A DNA stretch of 64,000 nucleotides from Siphonodentalium dalli (Eukaryota > Mollusca > Scaphopoda > Gadilida > Siphonodentaliidae). The stretch is taken from the NCBI GenBank assembly GCA_032622095.1, contig CP136062.1, forward strand, positions 227,866,578 through 227,930,577, read 5' to 3'. Every line of letters starts with the position of its first letter. Positions within the stretch are counted from its first letter, which is position 1. Under the pieces are notes generated by a model, which saw only the letters and a list, made by a program, of their open reading frames with translations, ran no database searches and was not told the DNA's origin. The translations under genes and the position numbers were made by a program. Below, in pieces: positions 56,355-64,000 of this stretch.

Positions 56355-57315
56355 GTCAATCAAATAATTATTAGCTGATATTTTCTACCAATCAGCAACC
56401 AAACCGATCGCTTGCTGCAATGAAAATCTTTGTTCATCCTAATTTTGATATCCGCGTATACCTTCAGTGTTAAATAGTCTATATTCAAGCAACTTTTTTG
56501 CTGTAAAAAATTATAATGTACTGGAATTTCTATTTGCGCCATGATGCTAGAAATTCATCAGTGATTATAACACAGTTTACTTATTTTGTGTCACAGTGAA
56601 AATAATGTATGTTCTTCGGTATATTATAACACAAGGGCAAGCGCTGTTAAACTAATGGACATATCCACAGCTCAAATAATTATTATCAGATATGTTCCAC
56701 TAATCAGTAAATGAGCCGGTCGCTTGTTGCTTTGAAAATTCTTTGTTCATCCTAATATTGATATCCGCCCATACTTTCAGTGTTAAAGGTACTCAATCCG
56801 AATTAGCGTTCGCAAATTACTATTTCCTTGGCTTCGGGTGTAAAAAATATTTGATTCGAGTCGAGGAACCCACCCATCAAAGCTAGGAGTGATCAGATAT
56901 CGATGTTTGAAATTTATTATTTTAATTTTAGGTGGCCCAGTAAACTGTCGCCGAGAAGAACTTATCTGACAAGATAGCAGATGAAGATCGATAACTCTAA
57001 AAACCAGTGGCTTTTTTGTGTCAGATATTTGACAACAGTTTTCTGGCAAAATTTCGTTGAACAAAATGTTGATAAATAACAGGTTTTGAGCAATGTTATA
57101 CTATAGTTGACTGTGGTTAGCATTATTTTTGGGCAATTAATCGATTCTGATAACTGAAGCGGCATTTCTAAAAATGTTGTTGTTGGAATCTGATGATATG
57201 GGGATCGTCGAATCGGATTGAGTACCCTTAACTTGTCTATATTCAAACAAACTTTTGTTGTCAAATCATATATTTGTGCCATGATGCTCGAAATTCATAC
57301 TGTTTTTCATTTTAT
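56355..57315 (+). repeat. Local tandem duplication interrupted by a MITE
   Basis: The first copy (about 56355-56600) and second copy (about 56660-56786 plus 57232-57315) share CAAATAATTATTA, CCGRTCGCTTG, TTTGTTCATCCTAAT, TTGATATCCGC, TTCAGTGTTAA, TCTATATTCAA and GCCATGATGCT. The second is split at GTGTTAA by the family A MITE. The uninterrupted first copy shows the pre-insertion state. Confidence 0.88.
56787..57227 (+). mobile_element. TTAA MITE family A, with empty site preserved nearby
   Basis: AGGTACTCAATCCGA opens and TCGGATTGAGTACCC closes the element, with TTAA on both sides (56783-56786 and 57228-57231). Its length is 441 bp. The interior includes GATTCGAGTCGAGGAACCCA and ATCGATTCTGATAACTGAAG, matching 1-96 and 45428-45885. 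Confidence 0.94.
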
Positions 57316-57600
57316 GTGACACTTGTCATAACTTATATAGTCCTGGGTATGACTTATACATATACAAGAGTAGTATAGGATATGTCTCTCTGGCCAACAT
57401 ACTGATTTTTGTTTAAACTAATAATGTTTTATTTTAACATGTTTAAACAAAATGTTTCAAAGATCAAAATGTGCGCGAAGTCGCTGAGTAAACTATTTCT
57501 GCAGACACCATGTCTCCTAGCTAGCAACCGTAAGCTGCCCCACTAGTGAATATGTGTGGGCTAGCTCCACTAAACTAGTTTTATTAATTAGCTATAGTTT

Positions 57601-57727
57601 ATCGGCCGCAATAAGTAGAACGCTGCCCGCGTCATAAGTAACAAAAAGTCGGCCAATAAGTAGAAAACGCGGCCAATAAGTAACAAAAAGTCGGCCAATA
57701 AGTAGAAAACGCGGCCAATAAGTCAAG
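57601..57727 (+). repeat. 42-bp tandem repeat of two 21-bp halves
   Basis: CGGCCAATAAGTAGAAAACG and CGGCCAATAAGTAACAAAAAG, written here as CGGCCAATAAGTAAC and AAAAAG, alternate about three times. Confidence 0.85.
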
Positions 57728-58261
57728 GTAACGTAAATGACGTCATACGTAATTAGCTCGATCGGCAAAGAATATTGGGTCGACGGAAGATATATTTCAG
57801 TTGAATTTCGGATGAATTACGGACAGTCACTGTTTTTGTGAGTAAATATACAAGCACGTGGATGAAATACATGTATCCTTATCAATATCATTGCCAGTGA
57901 AAACCTACAGTATATTATACTGTGAAATCGCTGCAAGTTCTTCACAAAGTTCACAAGAATAAAAATTGCTGGAATAATTGTTAATGTAATAAAGCACACA
58001 CTGACAATGGTATATCTATGTTAATATATTCATCCTGTGAAACAATTATTGCCAATGTTGCTAATTAATAAAATACTTATTAATTGGTTGTTTCCACATT
58101 GACCGAGTCTTACTATCAGTCTTACTACAAAACTTCTTACTTATTATAAAACATAATACAAAACAAAATTACATACATGTATGGGAGTTACCCAATATAC
58201 CATTTTCTTTGTTGCACTAACTGAAAAAAATAATATTTTTGTTTGTTTGTTTGCCGCTTTA
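57728..58261. other. No gene seen
   Basis: AT-rich sequence with a short (TTTG)n tract near 58240. Nothing else is recognised. Confidence 0.35.
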
Positions 58262-58665
58262 TACTTTGTTTAGTGAGGCACCGCCCGACCTGGCCACAAC
58301 TCCCACCACACATCAGACCATTAATCCAGTACTTATCACGCCCGCCCCCTCAGTAACCAGTAACCAAGATCTCACTGAATTTATATACCAAAGATATACT
58401 ATATGACATTGCAAATTATTGTCCTGCATACAACGCCCGCCGTTGTTCAACCCGCTCTAACATAGTATACACATTATAAATACATTAACAATATATGTAT
58501 AATTGCCTTGTCGATTCGGTCGGTGCCTCTCTAACCCCTGTTTGTTTATCTGGGAACGGGACAAATCTAAGTGTCGGCACTTGTGTCCTAATCCCAATTG
58601 TTGTATGTATATATACATGTATATATTATATGGCAATAAAATATGTTTAAACTAAACTAAATTGA
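58262..58665 (+). mobile_element. Probable non-LTR retrotransposon 3' end
   Basis: A GC-rich tract (GCACCGCCCGACCTGGCCAC, CGCCCGCCGTTG, CTGGGAACGGGACAAATCTA, GTCGGCACTTGTGTCC) unlike its surroundings ends in GCAATAAAATATGTTTAAAC with an AAACT-type tail. This order, a 3' untranslated region, AATAAA and a short tandem tail, is typical of LINE-like elements. No reverse-transcriptase frame is present, so it is 5'-truncated if correctly identified. Confidence 0.4.
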
Positions 58666-59344
58666 CCGAGTTATGAGGCCGAGTTATGTCGTATTAGCCT
58701 CCGGCCTGCGGCCTCAGCTGAGGCGTTATTTCGCTAAAATCCTGATTCAGAATCTGGATTCAGATTACAGATTGGTCCCCGTACGACTTGGTTCGGCAAA
58801 AGAACATACCAGAAATTGGCAGAATCAGTAAACGAACAGACCGTAATCTCAATTTCGTGGTAATCCGAATCTGGATTCTGATTCCGATTACGGACTCAAA
58901 TGTACGTAATGTAAACAAACCGAGATTTCGCCACCTCGGAGTTTAAAAACACAATAAAACATAAGAATCCGTCTCTTGTGTACAAATTATTGCAGAATAT
59001 AAACGATCTATATCAAAGAATTTTAAATGCGGAGACAAATTTGTTTTATTGAATGACACGATAACCTGAAACAAATACTTGCTTCAGCAACAACGATCTC
59101 TCAATGCATTTGATAATCGGAAGCCATTATTTTCTTAACCAGTAAATATTCGAAACAGCCCCGGCCATACCCCCATCATTAGTGACATATTTAATATAAG
59201 CCCATGATTACAACCAATACATATGTAGTAACACATATCCATGTAGATGCATCCCATAAGTGGTTTGGATACTTTATTTTTCTATTATGAAGTACATTCT
59301 ATCCTTTTCATTATCATTTCACTTCATTAGTTGCCACTTCATGT
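58666..59344. other. No gene seen
   Basis: It contains a loose cluster of GATTCAGAATCTGGATTC-like segments at 58742-58890 in both orientations. The rest is unique. Confidence 0.35.
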
Positions 59345-59482
59345 TTATATATGTAGGGGCGACAGGAAGACGGCCCATCTGGGCCATGTCGCTCCTGTAT
59401 AATATCATTTTTGTTTGTTTATTATCACCATTGTCATAAGCTTGTGAATATTATACAAATAAACAATCATCATCATCAACAA
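59345..59482 (+). mobile_element. Probable short retroelement 3' end with (ATC)n tail
   Basis: GGGGCGACAGGAAGACGGCC and CATCTGGGCCATGTCGCTCC form a small stem-loop, followed by GTGAATATTATACAAATAAA and CAATCATCATCATCAAC. A structured 3' end, AATAAA and a trinucleotide tail fit a LINE or SINE terminus. Confidence 0.4.
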
Positions 59483-60289
59483 CTCGGTTTGACCGGAAAC
59501 CGAAAAAAACACCGGAGCATACAATTCACGAGAAGGTGCTTGGTAACTTAGTTTAGATTATTATGACTAAAATGGTCATTGTCTACCAGTAGAACGCAGA
59601 TTTGTACCTCGTGATGTCATGACATGTACAAACATGTATATTGGTGATCGCAACGCTTTGTACGCACTTTAAAAAATGACCTTTTCGGCAGTTTTATCCA
59701 AATTAATTTAAGTACATGTATGATGCCATCATAATTATACATACATTATTACTTTAACCAATGTAGTATCCAATAAATGTTCCAATTCCAAAATGATCGC
59801 ATTTTTTTGCGAAAATCACCATTTTTCACCCCAAAATGGCAATAAAGACCCGTATAACCTATATGTGCATCCTATTTAATACTGGAATCGCTGGAACATA
59901 GTTATAGTGGACAAATCATCAATAAATTATCTTCAACGTCTGTTCCTGTCCTAGAATGGGCTTAAATTAGTTTTTACCATTTGCGGAAATGGTTTAATAT
60001 CAAACTGTGTCTACATTGTTTACATTCCGTTTCCATGGTAACGGCACCACTTTCACATTTTACAGCAGGGCGGAACATGAAGCCTACATCTTCAACTTTC
60101 ATATGATATTTAATTTTTCCGTGTGTAAAAAAAAAAATTAAACTCGAAAAATAAGCCCCGTTGGGGCCAATACCACTCATCTATAAAGCCAAACAATATG
60201 CAAAGATAAAGTTTACAATCACAGCAAGAATACTGCCATTATCATTATCACTTACAGAACGAAATTCATTAAAGAACCGTAAACTGATG
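59483..60289. other. No gene seen
   Basis: Unique AT-rich sequence with an A11 run near 60128. No supported feature. Confidence 0.35.
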
Positions 60290-60300
60290 TTGAGTCTTAA

Positions 60301-60635
60301 TCATTTACCCAACAGAAGGGCCCTGTGCCAATGCATTCTCTTATATATGCGAGTCGACCATAGGTCGCCTCGCATATATAAGAGAATGCATTGGCTTAAC
60401 ACATTAAAAATTCTAAAATTGTTAAAGAATGTAAGAAAAAATGGTAAAAAGTGTTTAAAAAATATTTTTTTTAGGCCAATGCATTCTCTTATATATGCGA
60501 GGCGACCTATGGTCGACTCGCACATATAAGAGAATGCATTGGCACAGGGCATACTGTAACTATCACAATGTGGTCAAGGAGCCGGTTCCAATGATATCCA
60601 TATTTGTATGGTTCTATTGAGACAGACCGAAGATA
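60301..60635 (+). mobile_element. Dual-hairpin element, CCCAACAG type, right end lost
   Basis: TTTACCCAACAGAAGGGCCC leads into both full hairpins (60331-60400 and 60474-60543) and the right subterminal CACAATGTGGTCAAGGAGCC, as in 32139-32530. It stops at GACAGACCGAAGATATT. The TTGGGTAAAGGGTTAA end is missing. It is bounded by an 18-bp direct repeat once the neighbouring MITE is removed. Confidence 0.85.
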
Positions 60636-60646
60636 TTGAGTCTTAA

Positions 60647-61278
60647 AGGGGTACTGTACACAGAGATAGACAATTTTGTTATTTACTCCCATTGACATAA
60701 CTTTCAAGTTAGATTATGTTCGTGTTATATGAGTTTCGTATAAACCTAATTTAGCGACGAAAATATTGATCTTAGAAATAAAAATATTACGATTTCAAAC
60801 TACGCGCCATGTTTTTGACCTTCACCGGAGAAGACGCAGGTTGCAGGATGAACCGGAAGTTCAATTGATGCCTGCAATCTGTTCCATCAAACAATCTCAC
60901 TCCCTATAAAAGTACTTGACGCTTTATGAATCTTGTTTCTTCTTTTTTTTCTCGAATCGGTTATAGCGGGACTTCCTTTTGCATGTAACATGTTTTGTTC
61001 GCAACTCAATAATGTTCGTCGTAAACGGCCGTCGATAAAAGACACCCAACAGGTGAGATTTCAAGAACGGTAACTCGTAATGGCATAATCCGCCATTTTA
61101 TGACTCCAGCCATAAATTCATTTTTATTAAATAATTCAATTTGACTTTTATGATAACCTGTTAATCGGAACGTTTTCAGTAGACATCGTCGTCTCAAATA
61201 AGTTATTTTAAAATATAATATTGATATTAGATCGCAATTGTCACCGGGAATTTATTGGAATTGGGGTACAGTACCCCT
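60647..61278 (+). mobile_element. TTAA MITE family E, 632 bp
   Basis: The ends AGGGGTACTGTAC and GTACAGTACCCCT are perfect inverted repeats flanked by TTAA at 60643-60646 and 61279-61282. The interior is AT-rich with no transposase. No second copy is seen in the window. Confidence 0.88.
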
Positions 61279-61531
61279 TTAATCATTTAGAAATAATTTA
61301 GAGCGCATGCACTCGGAGCGCCGAATAACTTTATCAGACACAGAGTTAGAAATTTAGTTCAGTGCATATGTATGTTGCAGATAGGATCGGAAAGCATAAT
61401 GCATGTTTGTATAGTGTAATGGAAGGTATATAATTATGTATGTATGTCAAAAGGCACAGATGGCCTTCGTGGCGGGTATGCTGTTAAAATAATCACACCC
61501 GTTGAAACTGTCATAAACAGATAGAATATTT
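61279..61531. other. No gene seen
   Basis: Unique sequence. The first bases (TTAATCATTTA) are the displaced half of the direct repeat described at 60290. Confidence 0.4.
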
Positions 61532-61679
61532 AAGAAATAAATACACGGTGTAGAGGTGTGTATGGTCAAGTTGTACCACAAAAAAATTATTGTAGGACGA
61601 CGCGTAGCGGAGTCCTACAATCAGTTTTTTGTGGTACAACTTGACCATACACACCGATACACCGTGTATTTATTTCTTT
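61532..61679. mobile_element. Hairpin of 148 bp, nearly perfect
   Basis: AAGAAATAAATACACGGTGT and GTGTATGGTCAAGTTGTACC pair with GGTACAACTTGACCATACAC and ACACCGTGTATTTATTTCTT. The inner stem is ATTGTAGGAC/GTCCTACAAT around GACGCGTAGCGGA. Confidence 0.88.
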
Positions 61680-62566
61680 TGTAATACGACTGAAAGTTTA
61701 TGGTCACAATTCGACTGAATAGTCAACGAAATACTGCGCTTTTTCGGTCTCAGGTGAGAAAACATTTCGTGGTGTAATTCGTATTGGGCGTACTCGATTT
61801 CTTTGCATAGAGTACTCTAGTAATGTCTTGTCTTGTTATGAAATTCCCCCGTTGACTTTTCGAGGCACCTCTTCTAGAAATAATCGTTGTGATTGGCTAA
61901 AAAACGATGTGTTTTCAGCGGCGCCCGTGCGTTTCATTTAAATTGTACAGGAAATACGATTGCGGTCATTTCTGTTTTGAACGTTGTTTGGGACAACATG
62001 AATATGATCATCGACTATGGACCATTTTCCTTACACAAAGCTATCAAAATGATCTAGTTTACTAAACTAATCTTATTCCCCTTCTGTACTGGTGAACAAA
62101 CGCTTTCATTTTCAACTGTCTTGATTCCGAAATATCGAATATGATCGAGATTCGAATCGACGAATGCACAGCCCGGCCCCATTGATTTATTTTGTCATTT
62201 AATATACTTGTTAAGTAACTTTCTTTGGTCCTAACATATATCAATATACCATAACATCATTTGGACCATATTCATTGGCAACCAAACTGGTTTCAAGCGA
62301 CAAATCGCTAGAAAATTTGCAAGATTGTCAAGATGCAAAATTCAAAGGGTTGCGGGTGTACTCCGTTGATGTCCCGTTTGCGCGGAGTTAGAAAAGACGG
62401 GAAAAGTCGCGTGCGGCGATCTGAATAAACCGATTTTTTTCGTGGTACAATTGGAAATAGTAGAATTGTGCCACACAACTGGAACGAGATAGCCATGGTA
62501 ACTCGGGCCACTGGCCAATCAGGACATGGCTTTTAAGCATAGTTAGGCAGGGTCGTATTACAATAA
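61680..62566. other. No gene seen
   Basis: Unique sequence. Short frames on the minus strand (62062-62244, 62308-62511) show no family motif. Confidence 0.35.
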
Positions 62567-62774
62567 AATATAGACATGTTTTGTTCTTATACCAATCACA
62601 AATATCGCTTAAATAGTATCTTATTGACAAGCTCGTACGCTGTGTTCTGTAAACAAAATCCAGGTTTGTAACATTTCTAACTGTTGTTAACAGAACAAAG
62701 CGTACGGACTCGACAATAACATACTATTTACGCGATGTTTATGATTGGTATAAGAGCACAATATGTCTATATTT
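62567..62774. mobile_element. 208-bp foldback hairpin
   Basis: AATATAGACATGTTTTGTTC, TTATACCAATCACAAATATC, GTACGCTGTGTTCTGT pairs with ACAGAACAAAGCGTACG, GATGTTTATGATTGGTATAA, GAGCACAATATGTCTATATT. Arms are about 85 bp, the loop about 35 bp. Confidence 0.85.
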
Positions 62775-62876
62775 CAATATTCTTTCTGTTTATGCCGGTT
62801 TTAACGATTATGACTATTTTAACAATACCCACAGCGAAGGCCATCAGTGCCTTTAAAATGTCAAAATACCACCGAT

Positions 62877-62877
<1 letters not shown>

Positions 62878-62910
<33 letters not shown>
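62878..62910 (+). repeat. (TCA)n microsatellite
   Basis: Eleven uninterrupted TCA units. They explain the poly-His and poly-Met runs in frames on the two strands; the frame containing them starts inside the preceding hairpin. Confidence 0.95.
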
Positions 62911-63699
62911 GTTCCGCTAACCCATTGCTGATCCAACTAAGCGGGAAACACCGCTTTTCGTAATTTATTTTTTTCCAACCATTAGGGTGTGTTAAGTTGG
63001 AAATTTCAAACAGCTGAAAGCTTGAGGAAAATTCCAAAAGGGGAAGTTGGAAATTCCAAGATGTAAGATGGGCACCACATCTCCAACGGAGGCTCACTAA
63101 CCACGTCTTAGCATGGATATTATAGCATTAACGAACGCTCTTTATGGTTACATAATGTATAAATGGGACCCTTTTATACGATAATTGTACTTTAATCATT
63201 GACTCATTGTAACTGTAATGTATATTTCTCTGAAGCATGTATACAGTCCGTATATAAGTATATGCTATATGTATTGGCCTATATTTACACTCCCACATAA
63301 TTTTAAGCAAACAATCAATGCTATATTTAAAGACGTAACATGTTGTGTCACTTTAATTGCATTCTGCCTTTGATATAAACAAGTGATCTCCATCTTAAGT
63401 GGATTATATAGCTGGTGGTTGTATAGTGTACATCATATGCGTATGGCTATAATTCCATCACCGTGGCTGTAAGATGATACTCGAGTATCACATGCATCTG
63501 GTACATGGACTAACCTAACTCGACTGATAACGAAGTCGTTTATCGCTCGATCGTACCCTCTCTCCTCGGCTCGCACCAGTCTGTGATGGCTTCAATCGGT
63601 GACGATTGGTCGAACTTGTGTTTACATTTCTTATGCCGATTCCATTGAGAAAGTTTTTTGTTTTCTTCATATATTACTGAACGTTATTGTTTGCATGGC
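62911..63699. other. No gene seen
   Basis: Unique sequence with GGAAATTTC/GGAAATTCC-like short palindromes near 62999-63058. No supported gene. Confidence 0.35.
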
Positions 63700-63905
63700 T
63701 TACTACGGCCGCAATTTACTTTCAACCTAATAAGGACGAAAACCGAAACTGTGCTTGGATACATCGCTTTTTGTCTTGATTTGCACTGCCTGAATACTCC
63801 GTAAATTGATTTACTACGGCCGCAATTGACTTTATTCTGGATTAGAACGAAAACCGAAACTTTTGTCTTGATTTACACACAGCAAGGAAACTCTGTAAAT
63901 TTAGA
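63700..63905 (+). repeat. 111-bp direct duplication
   Basis: TTACTACGGCCGCAATTTAC with GACGAAAACCGAAAC, TTTGTCTTGATTT and CTCCGTAAATT occurs at 63700 and 63811, with small indels and substitutions. The two copies run to near the window end. Confidence 0.8.
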
Positions 63906-64000
63906 GCCAATTGCGTAGACAAGTACGTCTCAACCACCAGAATATCGGATCGACTGGAAAACATTCTCACAAAAACTGGAGAACCATCGAACTAAAGCGA

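Noticed and set aside
62735-62920. Membrane-like frame ending in poly-His
   Set aside because: It begins within a foldback hairpin, and the poly-His is a TCA microsatellite. No splice sites or family match.

Overview
The window is animal nuclear DNA, almost certainly from a marine invertebrate and perhaps a mollusc. It shows one multi-exon gene with large introns, no operons or ribosome-binding sites, a very high load of non-autonomous DNA transposons and hairpins, several kilobase-scale tandem arrays, and degraded non-LTR retrotransposon pieces. The phylum is inferred from style only. Outside the arrays the DNA is AT-rich.

Layout. From 1 to 96 lies the end of a small TTAA-target element. 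From 166 to 22141 runs a near-continuous satellite of about 420 copies of a 52-bp monomer, organised into several higher-order blocks. From 22.1 to 30.1 kb lies a dense field of foldback elements, dual-hairpin elements and TTAA-flanked MITEs, some nested. One foldback element (29617-30060) carries sequence recognisably related to the 52-bp satellite and is the best visible candidate for its origin.

From about 30.27 to 55.0 kb lies one minus-strand gene that I reconstruct from four exons (54911-54780, 43795-43577, 36568-36470, 30594-30454). All junctions are canonical and all three introns are phase 0. The 196-residue product has a MARVEL-domain layout: four membrane helices and a cytoplasmic tail with a PPxY motif. 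The introns (about 11.0, 7.0 and 5.9 kb) hold most of the other repeats: a 3.5-kb transposon-like unit with subterminal motifs and an internal 85-bp minisatellite, a 68-bp array, a 45-bp/120-bp poly-C-punctuated array, a 64-bp array, and many MITEs.

From 55 to 64 kb no gene is visible. The stretch has hairpins, a local duplication that preserves an empty insertion site for a TTAA MITE, two probable retrotransposon 3' ends, and a nested TTAA MITE at 60.6-61.3 kb.

Nearly all long open frames in the window are by-products of tandem repeats or palindromes. The convincing coding content is the MARVEL gene, a decayed retrotransposon endonuclease fragment at 31.6-31.9 kb, and one weak exon-like stretch at 52.2-52.5 kb. 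No tRNA, rRNA, CRISPR array or telomere repeat was recognised. All alignments were made by eye, so repeat boundaries are approximate unless fixed by a TTAA or splice site.
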